Part shown: positions 54,635-64,000 of the stretch, in pieces | Layout of the letters: each line of letters begins with the position of its first letter | Numbering within the stretch: position 1 is the stretch's first letter | Program-made: the position numbers and the translations under genes | Notes under the pieces: model-generated | What the model saw: only the letters and a program-made list of their open reading frames with translations | The model's database searches: none | What the model was told of the DNA's origin: nothing | Origin: Crocosphaera sp. | GTDB taxonomy: Bacteria > Cyanobacteriota > Cyanobacteriia > Cyanobacteriales > Microcystaceae | Assembly (NCBI GenBank): GCA_030065735.1 | Contig: JASJDD010000003.1 | Location: forward strand, 1-64,000 | Length of the DNA: 64,000 nt | Direction: 5' to 3'

Positions 54635-55726
54635 TCACTTCACACTCCCTGTTACTGTATATGTTATCAATTTATCTTCATCTACCTTAAAGTCACTTAA
54701 AAAATTAGGTACTTTTACTGTTCCATTTTCTGGAATACATTTATAGGTAACAATGTCATCTAGATAGTCATTAGTGTTTAATGCTGCGGGATAAATGAAG
54801 TGATCTAAAGTGGCAAGAGAAAGGTTAAAAAATGCGCCTATAGAAGATTCTAACATTCCCCCACACCACACTCCAATATTATTTTTTTGACATAAATCAT
54901 GTATTTTTTTTGCTTCTGTAAGTCCTCCAACCCTTCCAGGTTTAATATTAATAATTTTACAAGCATTTATTTTAATCGCTTTACGAGTATTTTCTAAGGA
55001 TAAAATACTTTCATCTAGACAAATAGGGGTGTTAATCTGTTGTTGAAGTTCTGCATGATCAATAATATCATCCCAACCTAAAGGCTGTTCTATCATCATT
55101 AAATTAAAGTTATCTAAGGTTTTTAATAATTCTATATCTTTTAAAGTATAAGCGGAGTTTGCATCAGCAAGTAAAGGAACATCAGGAAACTTATTTCTGA
55201 TGATTTCTAAAGGTTGAATGTCCCAACCAGGTTTTATTTTTAGTTTAATTCTTTTGTAACCTTGTTCAATTTTTAAACTAATTTCTTCTAACAGTTTATT
55301 TTTATCTTCAGTAATACCAACTGCTCCACCTATTTTAATCTCTTTCTGCTTTCCTCCTAAGAGTTGCCAAAGAGGTGTTTTAAGTTGTTGTGAATAAAGA
55401 TCCCATAATGCTGTTTCTACGGCTGTTTTTGCAAAATTATACCTTTTAATATGAGTGAATAGTTTAGTCATTTCACTAGGATGATTAATCCTTTTACCAG
55501 TAATTTGAGGAATAATTAAATCTTTTAAGACAATAAATGAGGTGTCAGTATATTCAGGTAAATAGAAAGGAAATGGTAAGGTTGATGCTTCACCATAACC
55601 CGATAAATGAGAGGTAGAGAGTTTAACAATAATACTTCTTTTTTGATTCATATCACCATAGCTAGTTTGATAACTTTTGATGAAAGGTAATTCAAATAAA
55701 AATATTTCTGCACTTTCGATAATCAT
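54635..55726 (-). CDS. MenC-like enolase-superfamily enzyme (OSB synthase / N-acylamino-acid racemase / dipeptide epimerase type)
   Basis: A 363-residue member of the muconate-lactonizing subgroup. The base-bearing strand is KRIKLKIKPGW, the metal ligands are in PLLADANSAY, MIEQPLG and ICLDES, and a second catalytic Lys lies in IINIKPGRVGG. The NFAKTAVETALWDL segment fits the o-succinylbenzoate synthase and racemase group rather than the short MenC type. It could act in phylloquinone synthesis or on amino acids; the sequence does not settle this. It is 10 bases downstream of hoxW on the same strand. Confidence 0.8.
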   Translation of the reverse strand: MIIESAEIFLFELPFIKSYQTSYGDMNQKRSIIVKLSTSHLSGYGEASTLPFPFYLPEYTDTSFIVLKDLIIPQITGKRINHPSEMTKLFTHIKRYNFAKTAVETALWDLYSQQLKTPLWQLLGGKQKEIKIGGAVGITEDKNKLLEEISLKIEQGYKRIKLKIKPGWDIQPLEIIRNKFPDVPLLADANSAYTLKDIELLKTLDNFNLMMIEQPLGWDDIIDHAELQQQINTPICLDESILSLENTRKAIKINACKIINIKPGRVGGLTEAKKIHDLCQKNNIGVWCGGMLESSIGAFFNLSLATLDHFIYPAALNTNDYLDDIVTYKCIPENGTVKVPNFLSDFKVDEDKLITYTVTGSVK

Positions 55727-55736
55727 GAATCATTAA

Positions 55737-56189
55737 TTATTTGATGGATAAAATATCTTTTATGTTTTCTAAAGTGAGACTAACATATTTTTGGGTAATT
55801 GATGAAAAATCTTCACTAAAATTAAAGTTAATAGCTGGAACTAATATCCAATAAGCTTTAGGTACTTTTTGATAAATAGCTTGGGTTACAGATAATAATT
55901 GTTCGGGGTTATTATGATGAGCTAAATTATTAATTTTTCTATTAATAGAAATGGTTTTAATTTCAAGTTTGGCAGTATTGACATCAGTAATAGGTATTGC
56001 ATCTATAAAAATAATGGTATCAACTTGAGCAATATTTTCTGCTAAGTCTGGAGTGAGTTGATGAACAGCCAAAGATGTTATATTATTAATGTTCCATTGT
56101 TCAATAATTTCTGCTATTTTATAACCAACTCCATCATCTCCTCTTAAGGTATTACCATAACCAATAATTAGTATTTCATTTTTTTTCAT
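55737..56189 (-). CDS. hoxW: Hydrogenase maturation protease
   Basis: A protease of about 150 residues that cuts the C-terminal tail from the NiFe hydrogenase large subunit once nickel is in place. It has IIGYGNTLRGDDGVGY (nickel-binding Asp), VHQLTPDLAENIA and TIIFIDAIP. The start is the ATG at 56189 (MKKNEILIIGYGN), not one at 56234. HoxH encoded nearby has a matching cleavable tail, so assignment to hoxW is strong. Between the two lies an unrelated block on the opposite strand. Confidence 0.88.
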   Translation of the reverse strand: MKKNEILIIGYGNTLRGDDGVGYKIAEIIEQWNINNITSLAVHQLTPDLAENIAQVDTIIFIDAIPITDVNTAKLEIKTISINRKINNLAHHNNPEQLLSVTQAIYQKVPKAYWILVPAINFNFSEDFSSITQKYVSLTLENIKDILSIK

Positions 56190-56224
56190 GATTAATTCAA
56201 CCATCGACAATATGAAGACATTTA

Positions 56225-56293
56225 AGGTAGGCAATGTTTATGATAGGTTGTCAATAAATATTGCAGACTTTTAGTTAGCATTGCCCACCCTAC
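56225..56293. repeat. Palindromic repeat family C
   Basis: AGGTAGGCAATG at the left and CATTGCCCACCCTAC at the right, between hoxW and a plus-strand gene. Confidence 0.65.
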
Positions 56294-56315
56294 AGATACT
56301 AACTTAATCAATATT

Positions 56316-56774
56316 ATGAATATAAATCTAAACTACTTGACAAGTTTATTACTATTATTTAATACCTCTGAATTATCAAAGATAGAAAATAATTTTCAAT
56401 GGTTAAATCAGATAGCAATTGTTAATCCTAACCCTGTACAAAAAAGTTATACAGCAACGGCTCAATTTTGGGGAAGAGTCGCAACTGGGGTTAAACAACC
56501 CAGTACGGTTACTTTATATCCTAATCAAGAAAATCGTTTGCTAGTCATTATGATTTTATCACAAAATTGTGGACGTTTTTTTGAACTTTATGATCATAAA
56601 ATCAAGAAAGTAACTTATAGTTGTCCTGAACAAGAAAAAGACGAATCTGCTGAGTATACGAATTGGAAAGTTGAACATAATGCGTTAACTAAAGAAGTCA
56701 AAATGATTGCTCCTGCTGCAAAAAGTAACCCTTTATATATAAGAAATGAAGCATTTTGGTTGATTAAATATTAA
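56316..56774 (+). CDS. Unknown small protein, possibly exported
   Basis: A 152-residue protein I do not recognise. The N-terminus has a hydrophobic run (YLTSLLLLF) that could be a weak signal. The rest is beta-rich (TVTLYPNQENRLLVIMI), with an isolated pair of Cys (NCGRFF, YSCPEQ) that could form a disulfide if exported. No motif points to function. Confidence 0.62.
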   Translation: MNINLNYLTSLLLLFNTSELSKIENNFQWLNQIAIVNPNPVQKSYTATAQFWGRVATGVKQPSTVTLYPNQENRLLVIMILSQNCGRFFELYDHKIKKVTYSCPEQEKDESAEYTNWKVEHNALTKEVKMIAPAAKSNPLYIRNEAFWLIKY

Positions 56775-56927
56775 ATGAATAATAACATCAGAAAACTTCA
56801 AAAATTTAGGGTTGATACCCACAATTTACTTGGTTTTGCTAAAGACTCCACTTATGATTTAATGGATGCAGTTTTAACCACTAGCACTGCTTACTCACTG
56901 GCATATTTTTCTCTTTCACCTACTTAG
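56775..56927 (+). pseudogene. Truncated transposase N-terminus
   Basis: A 50-codon frame containing LGFAKDSTYDLMDAVLTTST and YSLAYFSLSP, which resembles the start of a transposase type common in Crocosphaera-like genomes. It stops at 56927 with no further transposase sequence. Probably a decayed insertion-sequence fragment. Confidence 0.5.
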
Positions 56928-57025
56928 GACAGGAAAACATAGATAAAAAATCAGCATCTTTTTTTAGATTTCGTTGATACTACACTTTGAAGTGCGGAAT
57001 GTGGGTTGTTAAAGTAAATGAAGAG

Positions 57026-57376
57026 ATGATAGATTTTGGAACAAATATGCCGAGTAGACACCCAAAACGTATCCACATCGGAGCGTTAGCCCCTTATGAA
57101 GATCGATTACTTGCTTGCCTGTCGTTTTTTCGCTTCAAGCGGAAACACACTGTACAGGCTAGGCATTGCTTATCGATGTATCTGAGGCAAGGGGAAAACA
57201 GAATCAGAAATGAGGTTGGCTTCTATGCCAAGCGGCTCGGGATGGATACTGATGAGATGATCGAGTTGATTTATGAAGATCCACAGAAAGCTGAAACCCT
57301 ACTCAAGCAAGCATTCGAGAGTGACGACAATCCTTTATTGATGGATGAGGAAGACAATGTAGACGAATACCGCTAA
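57026..57376 (+). CDS. Unknown protein of GC-richer composition
   Basis: About 116 residues from the ATG at 57026, or 129 from one at 56987. I do not recognise it. It has a basic middle (RFKRKHTVQARHCLSMYLRQ) and an acidic C-terminus (DEEDNVDEYR). Its DNA is visibly less AT-rich than neighbouring genes, and it follows a transposase fragment, so recent transfer is possible. Start choice is uncertain. Confidence 0.55.
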   Translation: MIDFGTNMPSRHPKRIHIGALAPYEDRLLACLSFFRFKRKHTVQARHCLSMYLRQGENRIRNEVGFYAKRLGMDTDEMIELIYEDPQKAETLLKQAFESDDNPLLMDEEDNVDEYR

Positions 57377-57497
57377 GTTATCCTGCGATCGCTGTAATCG
57401 AGAGTGTAGAAACTCGCGCACAACGATCGCAACATACCACAGAACGTTTTCTATTTAATTCTGCCTAGTGCAGCCTGGTGGAAATAGTCCGTCAGAT

Positions 57498-58922
57498 TTA
57501 ATCTCGACAAACCTCATCTAATAAGTCACCATTTGCTCCAAATAATTGAATATGTAATGGCATTTGTCCGGCTGCATGGGTAGAACAACTTAAACAGGGA
57601 TCATAACAACGAATTCCCGCTTCTACACGGTTTAACATTCCTTCTGTCATCGCATTTCCATCAACATAATGTTTGGCGATTTGTGCAACAGTTTGATTCA
57701 TCGCTAAGTTATTATTTCCCGTAGCAATAATCAGGTTAACTTTCTTAATTAAGCCATGTTCATCTACATTATAATGATGGAAAAGGGTTCCCCTTGGTGC
57801 TTCACTAACCCCTATCCCCTCTAAATTATTAATTCCTGCTTTAGCACGGGTATTATTTGATAAGATATCAGGGTCATTAACGAACCGTTCAATGCGTTCT
57901 AAACAACCAATAATTTCCACTAATCTGGCATAATGATAGAAGAAGGAAGAAGTAGCCACACCACCAGCGCGATCGCGAAATTCTTCTAATTCTTGATCAG
58001 CTTTTTCTGTACCAAAACGAGAACAAATATTAACCCTTGCTAAAGGTCCAACCCGATAAATTCCTTCGGGATATCCTAATGGTTTATAGTAAGGAAATTT
58101 GAGATAAGACCATTTTTCTACTGACTCTCCAATAAAGTCCTTATAATTGTCTTCTTTTAGGTTATCAGCAACAATATTTCCCTCACTATCAGTAAAGCGA
58201 AGATGTCCCCCATAATGTTCCCAAAGTCCATTCTCTCCAACTAACCCCATAAACAAAGAAGGAAAGTCACCAAATGTTTTAACTTCGGTTTCAAACCTAT
58301 CAAGAAGTCCTTTAAATAAACTCAAAGCATTATTAGCGGTTTCGTAAGCTTCGGGTAGTCTTTTTTTTATCCATTGTTGACCTTCTTCTGATAATGGTGA
58401 TCTTACTCCTCCTGGTACAGACCAAGCTGCATGAATTTTTTTTGCGCCTAAAAGTTCAATAATTGTCTGTCCAAACTGTCTTAAACGAATACCACTTTTC
58501 GCTAATTCTGGATCATTTGCAATCAAACCAAATATATTTCTTTTAGCAGGATCACTATCCCATCCTAATAGAAAATCAGGACTACTTAAGTGGAAAAAAC
58601 TAAGAGCATGGGATTGAGTAATTTGGGCTAAATTCATCAATCTTCTTAATTTTTCTGCTACTGAGGGAATTTTTACCGCTAAAATTTTATCCCCCGTTTT
58701 TGCAGAAGCAAGGAGATGACTAACTGGACAAATCCCACAAATTCTGGCGGTAATTCCTGCCATTTCCCACATGGGACGACCTTCACAAAACTTCTCAAAA
58801 CCTCGATATTCTACTACATGAAATCTAGCATCATCTACTTGACCATTATCATCTAAAAAGATGGAAATTTTAGCATGGCCTTCGATACGAGTGACGGGAT
58901 CGATTACAATTGTTTTAGACAT
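57498..58922 (-). CDS. hoxH: NiFe hydrogenase large subunit
   Basis: The 474-residue catalytic subunit of the bidirectional, NAD(P)-linked hydrogenase. The nickel ligands are C62 and C65 in [10 protein letters not shown], and C443 and C446 in DPCLSCSTH. The chain continues 25 residues past H449, the tail removed by HoxW. Fe-CN/CO is also bound here. It is the last gene of hoxEFUYH, but 249 bases of tandem repeat separate it from hoxY. Confidence 0.97.
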   Translation of the reverse strand: MSKTIVIDPVTRIEGHAKISIFLDDNGQVDDARFHVVEYRGFEKFCEGRPMWEMAGITARICGICPVSHLLASAKTGDKILAVKIPSVAEKLRRLMNLAQITQSHALSFFHLSSPDFLLGWDSDPAKRNIFGLIANDPELAKSGIRLRQFGQTIIELLGAKKIHAAWSVPGGVRSPLSEEGQQWIKKRLPEAYETANNALSLFKGLLDRFETEVKTFGDFPSLFMGLVGENGLWEHYGGHLRFTDSEGNIVADNLKEDNYKDFIGESVEKWSYLKFPYYKPLGYPEGIYRVGPLARVNICSRFGTEKADQELEEFRDRAGGVATSSFFYHYARLVEIIGCLERIERFVNDPDILSNNTRAKAGINNLEGIGVSEAPRGTLFHHYNVDEHGLIKKVNLIIATGNNNLAMNQTVAQIAKHYVDGNAMTEGMLNRVEAGIRCYDPCLSCSTHAAGQMPLHIQLFGANGDLLDEVCRD

Positions 58923-59000
58923 AATTATCTCTATTTATAGCATCAATTTATTGTCTTGTAGGGGTTTAATATTGTTACACCCATCTTAACTATTAAGCCA

Positions 59001-59171
59001 ATTAATAGAAGTGGTGGGTAAACATAACTAATTTTTTTGTGCATTTAGGAAATTATTTTAGATTTTACCCACCCTACATTATTGTAAAATCTATTAATAG
59101 AATTGGTGGACAAACATAATTTATCTTTTAAGTATTCAGAACATTATTTTAGATTTTGCCCACCCTACGTT
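59001..59171. repeat. Two tandem family C-type repeats between hoxY and hoxH
   Basis: Diverged copies with a period of about 92 bases (ATTAATAGAAGTGGTGGG at 59001, ATTAATAGAATTGGTGGA at 59093). Each closes with CCCACCCTAC, at about 59068-59077 and 59159-59168. The second runs to the hoxY stop. Confidence 0.72.
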
Positions 59172-59717
59172 TTAACCAAATTTAATCATTTTTCTTCCTT
59201 CCATAACAGGTTTTTCTCCTTTTAATAAGGGTTCAATCGCTGCACGAATTCTCTCAGCATTGGGGGGACATCCTGGTAAGAATAAATCAACATTGACCAC
59301 TTCATGAACAGGACTAACTCTATCTAATAATTCAGGAACAATACCGGGTTCATTTGGTAGTTGAGGTGTAATATCTCCTAACTCTAAATAAGATCGTTTT
59401 AAAACGGTTTCTGCTGGTCCTAACATATTTCTCATAGCTGGAACATTAGCGGTTACAGCGCAGTCTCCAAAGGAGATAATTAACTTAGTTTTTTGTCTAA
59501 TTTCTTTAATTAATTCTAAGTTTTCTTCATTAGCGATCGCCCCTTCTACTAAACAAACATCAACGTCATCAGGATAGTCTTTAATATCAGCAATGGGACT
59601 ATAAACCATGTCCACTTTTTCGGCTAATTCTAATAACCATTCGTCCAAGTCTAAAAAGGACATATGACATCCTGAACATCCTGCTAACCAAACTGTTGCT
59701 AATTTAATCTTTGTCAT
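59172..59717 (-). CDS. hoxY: NiFe hydrogenase small subunit
   Basis: A 181-residue subunit carrying one [4Fe-4S] cluster near the active site. Ligands are in [13 protein letters not shown] (C14, C17), SFGDCAVT and [11 protein letters not shown]. It is short, as expected for Hox-type small subunits. It transfers electrons between HoxH and the diaphorase part (HoxEFU). Confidence 0.96.
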   Translation of the reverse strand: MTKIKLATVWLAGCSGCHMSFLDLDEWLLELAEKVDMVYSPIADIKDYPDDVDVCLVEGAIANEENLELIKEIRQKTKLIISFGDCAVTANVPAMRNMLGPAETVLKRSYLELGDITPQLPNEPGIVPELLDRVSPVHEVVNVDLFLPGCPPNAERIRAAIEPLLKGEKPVMEGRKMIKFG

Positions 59718-59761
59718 TTTTACTATTCCTTATTTTGCAATTATTAATTATTAATTGTTAA

Positions 59762-60478
59762 TTATCTAATCCATTCTTTTTTCTCCCTTGCGGTTACTAA
59801 AAAGCCTATTTTTCCAGGATCATGATTCATTTCTGAAACGGTACTTCCTTGTCTAAAAATAGCCCCCGTAGGACAAGCATCAACACATTTACCACAGGAA
59901 GTACAAGTATTAACTTCTCCCCAAGGTTGGTTAATACCTGAAACGATAAAAGATTGACCGCCACGACTAGCAATATCCCAAACGTGCGCCCCTTCTATTT
60001 CATCACAAACTCTAACACATCTGGTACACAAAATACAACGGTTATGATCTATGCCAAACTGCGGATGAGAGAGATCAACTTTTCGCTTAGGAAACTGATA
60101 AGGAAAACGAGAATGATCCATCCCCACTCTAATAGCAATATTTTGTAGTTGACAATTACCATTAACTACACAAACGGCACAAACATGATTACCTTCAGCA
60201 AACAAAAGTTCTACAGCTATGCGTCGATAGTTTTGTAATTTTTCTGTTTCTGTCTGTATAACCATTCCCTCTTGTACTTGAGTAACACAAGCGGGTTGTA
60301 GTTTAGAACTCCCTTCAATTTCTACTAAACATAAACGACAGGCACTGACATTTGAAACCCCTTCTAAGTGACATAAGGTAGGAATGCCAATTCCAGATTC
60401 TTTTGCTGCTTCTAAAATTGTCTGATTTTCTGATGCTGTAATTAATTGATCATTTATAGTTAAGGTTTTGACTGCCAT
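59762..60478 (-). CDS. hoxU: Hydrogenase diaphorase subunit (iron-sulfur)
   Basis: A 238-residue subunit related to the N-terminal part of NuoG. It has a plant-type [2Fe-2S] site ([20 protein letters not shown]), a His-Cys site ([15 protein letters not shown]) and two [4Fe-4S] sites ([29 protein letters not shown]). It carries electrons between HoxF and HoxY. It starts 11 bases after the hoxF stop. Confidence 0.96.
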   Translation of the reverse strand: MAVKTLTINDQLITASENQTILEAAKESGIGIPTLCHLEGVSNVSACRLCLVEIEGSSKLQPACVTQVQEGMVIQTETEKLQNYRRIAVELLFAEGNHVCAVCVVNGNCQLQNIAIRVGMDHSRFPYQFPKRKVDLSHPQFGIDHNRCILCTRCVRVCDEIEGAHVWDIASRGGQSFIVSGINQPWGEVNTCTSCGKCVDACPTGAIFRQGSTVSEMNHDPGKIGFLVTAREKKEWIR

Positions 60479-60489
60479 GTTTTCACTCC

Positions 60490-62097
60490 TTAAGTTAATT
60501 GAAGTAAGCTAAGATATTCGTCTCGAAAATACTGCAATGTGCTAATCACTGGGTTCGGTGCAGTCATTCCTAAGCCACACAAACTGGTATCTTTTACCAT
60601 TTGACAGAGGGCTTCTAATTTGTCTAAATCTTGTTGAGTTGCTTTCTTTTCTATTAACTTGGTTAATAAATTGTATAACTGTACCGTCCCGGCGCGACAA
60701 GGAACACATTTTCCACAACTTTCTTCTCGACAAAAATCCATATAAAATCGGGCAATTTCCACCATACTGGTGTCTTGATCCATGACGATCATTCCTCCCG
60801 ATCCCATAATGGTTCCTAACTTTTGTAAGGAGTCATATTCAACAGGCGTATCTAATAAATGTGCTGGAATACAACCCCCTGAAGGTCCTCCCGTTTGCAC
60901 GGCTTTTACTGTTCCTTGATCGGGAACCCCTCCGCCAATTTCTTCAACAATTTTTCGGATAGAAGTTCCCATAGGAACCTCAATTAATCCGTTATTTTCT
61001 ACCTTTCCCGTTAGGGCAAAAACCTTGGTTCCTTTGCTATTTTCTGTGCCAATACTAGCGTACCAGTCCCCCCCTTCCCGAATAATGGGAACGATGTTTG
61101 CATAGGTTTCCACATTGTTAATAAGAGTGGGATCGCCCCATAACCCTAATTCTGCTGGGTAGGGAGGACGAGGGCGAGGAGTTCCTCTTTTGCCCTCTAC
61201 CGAGGCGATCAAAGCGGTTTCTTCCCCACAGACAAACGCCCCTGCGCCCACTCTAATATCAATTTTGAAGTCAAAGGGAGAATCAAAGATTTGTGACCCC
61301 ATTAAGCCGTATCGTTTCGCTTGTTGGATGGCTTTTTGCAGACGTTTGATGGCGAGGGGATATTCAGCGCGAATGTAGATATAGCCATGATTTGCCCCCA
61401 CTGCATAGGCTGAGATTGCCATGCCTTCTAGCACACGGTGAGGATCGCTTTCTAAGACAGCCCGATCCATAAATGCCCCTGGATCACCTTCATCGGCGTT
61501 ACAGATGACGTATTTTTGCTGTCCTGGCATTTTTGCCACCGTTGCCCATTTTACTCCTGTAGGATAACCTCCGCCACCTCTTCCCCTTAATCCGCTTTTT
61601 GTCACTTCTTGGGTAACATCATTGGGGGTCATTTCTAAGAGGACATGACGCAATTGTTGATAGCCTCCTTGACTAATATAATCATCAATACTTTCCGGGT
61701 CAATCTTGCCACTATTTTCGAGAACGATGGGCTGTTGATAAGCAAAGAAAGGATGAGTTAGATCTGTTTTTTCAGGTAATTTTTCTGGGTTTTCTTTACC
61801 GTTTAAACTATCAATAATAGCCTCAGCTTGTTCAGGTTTAACTTGTTGATATAGAGTATCATCGGGGTCAATTTCAATTAAAGGTCCTTGGCCACATAAC
61901 CGCAAACAGCCAACAGAAGTAATTTCAATGTTTTCAGTTAGATTTGCATTTTTAACAGCAGTCTTTAAGTTTTCTATAACCGCTTTTGATCCTGAAGATA
62001 AACACCCTGCTGCGGTACAACATCTAACTCTTTTTCGTTTCTGCTGATGTTTAGTTTGGTTTTTTTCTTTAATTTCTAAGAGTTCTTCTAATTCCAT
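60490..62097 (-). CDS. hoxF: Hydrogenase diaphorase subunit (FMN, NAD(P)H-binding)
   Basis: A protein of about 535 residues. The N-terminal thioredoxin-like [2Fe-2S] part has [11 protein letters not shown] and CLRLCGQGP. The NuoF-like part has [16 protein letters not shown] (NAD site), [13 protein letters not shown] (FMN site) and the [4Fe-4S] ligands in [13 protein letters not shown]. The ATG at 62097 is preferred over one at 62121 that overlaps hoxE, because GAAGAG lies at a good distance upstream. Confidence 0.96.
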   Translation of the reverse strand: MELEELLEIKEKNQTKHQQKRKRVRCCTAAGCLSSGSKAVIENLKTAVKNANLTENIEITSVGCLRLCGQGPLIEIDPDDTLYQQVKPEQAEAIIDSLNGKENPEKLPEKTDLTHPFFAYQQPIVLENSGKIDPESIDDYISQGGYQQLRHVLLEMTPNDVTQEVTKSGLRGRGGGGYPTGVKWATVAKMPGQQKYVICNADEGDPGAFMDRAVLESDPHRVLEGMAISAYAVGANHGYIYIRAEYPLAIKRLQKAIQQAKRYGLMGSQIFDSPFDFKIDIRVGAGAFVCGEETALIASVEGKRGTPRPRPPYPAELGLWGDPTLINNVETYANIVPIIREGGDWYASIGTENSKGTKVFALTGKVENNGLIEVPMGTSIRKIVEEIGGGVPDQGTVKAVQTGGPSGGCIPAHLLDTPVEYDSLQKLGTIMGSGGMIVMDQDTSMVEIARFYMDFCREESCGKCVPCRAGTVQLYNLLTKLIEKKATQQDLDKLEALCQMVKDTSLCGLGMTAPNPVISTLQYFRDEYLSLLQLT

Positions 62098-62102
62098 TTG
62101 TC

Positions 62103-62618
62103 TTACTCTTCTTTTTGCCAATTTTTGATTCTTTCCAGTACATTTTCTGGCATTTGTTTACCTGCAACTTCTCCATCAAAAACCACTGCAGGAGCAATAC
62201 CACAAGCTCCTAAGCATCGGGCAGATAGTAAAGAAACTTGTTTATCTGGTGTTGTTTCTCCTGATTTTATGCTTAATTCTTGTTGTAATGCTGCTAAAAC
62301 TTTATTACTTCCTTTTACATAGCAAGCGGTTCCCAAGCAAACAACACAAGTGTGTTTTCCACTGGGTTTAAGAGAGAATAAGTGATAAAAAGTGGCAACA
62401 CCATAAACTCGACTCAAAGGAAGTTTTAAGGCGTGGGCAACATATTCTAAAACATCGGGTTCTAGATACCCAAATGCTTCTTGTGCCTTGTGTAAAATTT
62501 CGATGAGGGCATCTTGACGGTAGTGATTCCGCTTCATGGTAATATCTATTATCTTGAAGCGTTTATCTACTTTTTGACCAGATTGTTGAGGCTTTTTGGT
62601 CAGGGTTTTAGTTTCCAT
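62103..62618 (-). CDS. hoxE: Hydrogenase diaphorase subunit (NuoE-like)
   Basis: A 171-residue subunit with a helical N-terminus and a thioredoxin-fold [2Fe-2S] domain. Ligands lie in [13 protein letters not shown] and [12 protein letters not shown]. It is the first gene of hoxEFUYH, so the operon promoter should lie in the 260 bases upstream, a region shared with the divergent Rpn gene. No NtcA- or LexA-type box was clearly visible there. Confidence 0.96.
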   Translation of the reverse strand: METKTLTKKPQQSGQKVDKRFKIIDITMKRNHYRQDALIEILHKAQEAFGYLEPDVLEYVAHALKLPLSRVYGVATFYHLFSLKPSGKHTCVVCLGTACYVKGSNKVLAALQQELSIKSGETTPDKQVSLLSARCLGACGIAPAVVFDGEVAGKQMPENVLERIKNWQKEE

Positions 62619-62878
62619 ATTTTTGCCTTTTATCTTACTTTCTATTATCTCATTTTTTGACTAGGCTGAAAACGACAACAAAGTTACGAAAATGTTAAAA
62701 TTTTCCTCAATCTCAATAAAATTTACCTCTTTCCATGCTAAAAGAAAAGAGATGCTCTGAACTCCGATGTTAACTTTTTTTGATAAACAACAAAATGATT
62801 TCTAAATTCTGATGTTACAATAAAGAAAGAAAGAAAGGTTAAAAGTAAACGATAATAGTATTTAATCAGGAGAGAAAA

Positions 62879-63832
62879 ATGAGATTCATTAATCCTAAAA
62901 CAGATTATGCGTTTAAAAGAATTTTTGGTTCAAATCAAAGTAAGGAAATTTTAATCAGTTTTTTGAATGCAATTTTATATCAAGAAAAAGATGTTATTCA
63001 AGATTTAGAAATTTTAAATCCTTACTCTCCAGGGGCAAGTTTTAGTTTAAAAGATACTTATTTAGATGTTAAAGCAAAACTGGACAATAACACAACTGTC
63101 TTAATTGAAATGCAAGTGTTAAATAAATATGCTTTTGACAAAAGAGTTATGTATAATGCAGCTAAAAGTTACGCCAATCAATTAGACTCAGGAGAGAGAT
63201 ATATTTTACTTAATCCTGTGATTGCTTTAACCATTATTGACTTTATTATGTTTGATAACAATAGAGAAATTATTAACTCATTTGTTTTTCAAGAAGAAAA
63301 ACAGAAATTTGTTTATAATGAGGAAATAAAGTTAGTTTTTCTGGAATTAAGAAAATTTAATAAATCTTTAGAGGAGTTAAATACTATTAGTGATAAATGG
63401 ATTTACTTTATCAAAAATGCAACAGAATTGAGAGAAAAACCCACTAATTTTCAGTCGATACCTGCTTTAAACAAAGCATTAGAAATTGCTAATTTGGCTG
63501 GTTTAAATAGAGAGGAATTAGAAGAAATACAAAACCGAACTATTTGGTTAACTGATCAAGAAGGAATTACTCTATATGCACAAGAAAAAGGTCGAGAAGA
63601 AGGTCGAGAAGAAGGTCGAGAAGAAGGTATAATTGAAGGTAAAATACAGGGAAAAATTGAATTAATTATTACATTACTTCAACAAAAATTAGGAAAAATT
63701 TCTTTAAAAAATAGTCAAAAAATAGAACAACTATCTAGTCCAAAGATAGATACTATTATTGCCAGTATTTTTAATATTAATAGTTGGGAAGATTTAGAAA
63801 ATATGTTAAACAGAAATCAACAAGAAGATTAA
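62879..63832 (+). CDS. Rpn-family PD-(D/E)xK nuclease / transposase-like protein
   Basis: A 317-residue protein. It has INPKTDYAFKRIFGS at the start and LDVKAKLDNNTTVLIEMQV, which carries the D...E-x-Q nuclease core. A repeated GREEGREEGREEG run and a helical tail then complete the pattern of the recombination-promoting nuclease (Rpn) family, abundant in cyanobacteria. The GREE run comes from tandem 12-base DNA repeats (GAAGGTCGAGAA). It is preceded by AGGAGAG at a good distance. Role in this organism unknown. Confidence 0.9.
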   Translation: MRFINPKTDYAFKRIFGSNQSKEILISFLNAILYQEKDVIQDLEILNPYSPGASFSLKDTYLDVKAKLDNNTTVLIEMQVLNKYAFDKRVMYNAAKSYANQLDSGERYILLNPVIALTIIDFIMFDNNREIINSFVFQEEKQKFVYNEEIKLVFLELRKFNKSLEELNTISDKWIYFIKNATELREKPTNFQSIPALNKALEIANLAGLNREELEEIQNRTIWLTDQEGITLYAQEKGREEGREEGREEGIIEGKIQGKIELIITLLQQKLGKISLKNSQKIEQLSSPKIDTIIASIFNINSWEDLENMLNRNQQED

Positions 63833-63862
63833 AATATTACTTTTTAAAAAGTATTTTATCAA

Positions 63863-64000
63863 CTAATTAGCAACATCAAATATTTGTTTAGCTGTTAAGT
63901 TAAGATCAGGAAAAATCGGAGACATTAGAGTATTATTATCCCTAAATTGTTGGACTTGATATTCATCATCAACCAATTGATAAATAGAAATAGTCGGCTT
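63863..64000 (-). CDS. Uma2-family protein, C-terminal end only
   Basis: The last 45 codons of a minus-strand gene that continues past the window edge. It reads ISIYQLVDDEYQVQQFRDN, then SPIFPDLNLTAKQIF, the usual C-terminal pattern of Uma2/DUF820 proteins. The nuclease core is outside the window. Confidence 0.72.
   Translation of the reverse strand, partial: KPTISIYQLVDDEYQVQQFRDNNTLMSPIFPDLNLTAKQIFDVAN

Noticed and set aside
63590-63640. Short tandem DNA repeat as a separate element
   Set aside because: It is the in-frame GREE run typical of Rpn-family proteins and needs no separate explanation.

Overview
The window reads as chromosome from a unicellular cyanobacterium of the Crocosphaera/Cyanothece type. 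The DNA is AT-rich and carries scattered HIP1 octamers (GCGATCGC). It encodes the aerobic Mg-protoporphyrin cyclase AcsF, a five-subunit bidirectional NiFe hydrogenase (hoxEFUYH), cyanobacterium-restricted families (DUF3352, DUF3318), a PEP-CTERM protein and a caspase/STAND/WD40 protein. The genus is an inference from this mix. No rRNA, tRNA or CRISPR array was seen.

Layout. 1-2.9 kb: a glycosyltransferase cut by the window edge and a zinc-ribbon PP2C phosphatase. 3.1-4.65 kb: an intact IscB nuclease gene with a structured omega-RNA-like region directly upstream. 4.7-8.0 kb: a PMCA-type Ca2+ ATPase facing a Nif11-family small protein. 8.4-11.9 kb: a P450-like haem protein and a lipoxygenase, a probable oxylipin pair. 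11.9-27.5 kb is an accessory, conflict-type region. It holds a histidine kinase, a response regulator and a leaderless subtilisin-like protease in a row, an M1 aminopeptidase with HEAT-like repeats, two unknown proteins divergent from a caspase-STAND-WD40 protein, and a DUF4258/DUF2283/DUF6887 cluster followed by a broken antitoxin. 27.8-32.7 kb: aspS and a biotin cluster (bioF, an esterase, bioC). 33-43 kb: housekeeping and conserved genes (sensor kinase, murF, 3'(2'),5'-bisphosphate nucleotidase, DUF3352, rhomboid, folB). 43.3-44.8 kb: a TnpB-only IS200/IS605-type element with its RNA-bearing right end. 45-56 kb: mixed genes including an Orn/Lys/Arg decarboxylase, an OmpR-type regulator, an EcfT/CbiQ-like protein, an unusual PLD/EF-hand/helix-hairpin-helix lipoprotein, acsF, a MenC-like enolase and the hydrogenase protease hoxW. 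57.5-62.6 kb: hoxEFUYH on the minus strand. The window closes with an Rpn-family nuclease and a partial Uma2-family gene.

Three dispersed repeat families run through the intergenic DNA. Family A is a MITE-like element of about 117-154 bp with imperfect 29-bp terminal inverted repeats and an internal 8-bp satellite; it has five full copies and at least two fragments. Family B is a 125-bp MITE-like element with CCCACA-rich cores. Family C is a short palindromic repeat (GTAGGGTGGGC...GCCCACCCTAC). Family C also lies inside genes: in frame within the caspase/STAND gene, and within a broken antitoxin gene.

The most interesting candidates are the kinase/regulator/protease cassette, the caspase-STAND locus with its divergent membrane-protein pair, the two RNA-guided nuclease loci (IscB and TnpB) with recognisable RNA regions, and the EF-hand/PLD/HhH lipoprotein. 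All functions are read from sequence by eye; no database search was run.
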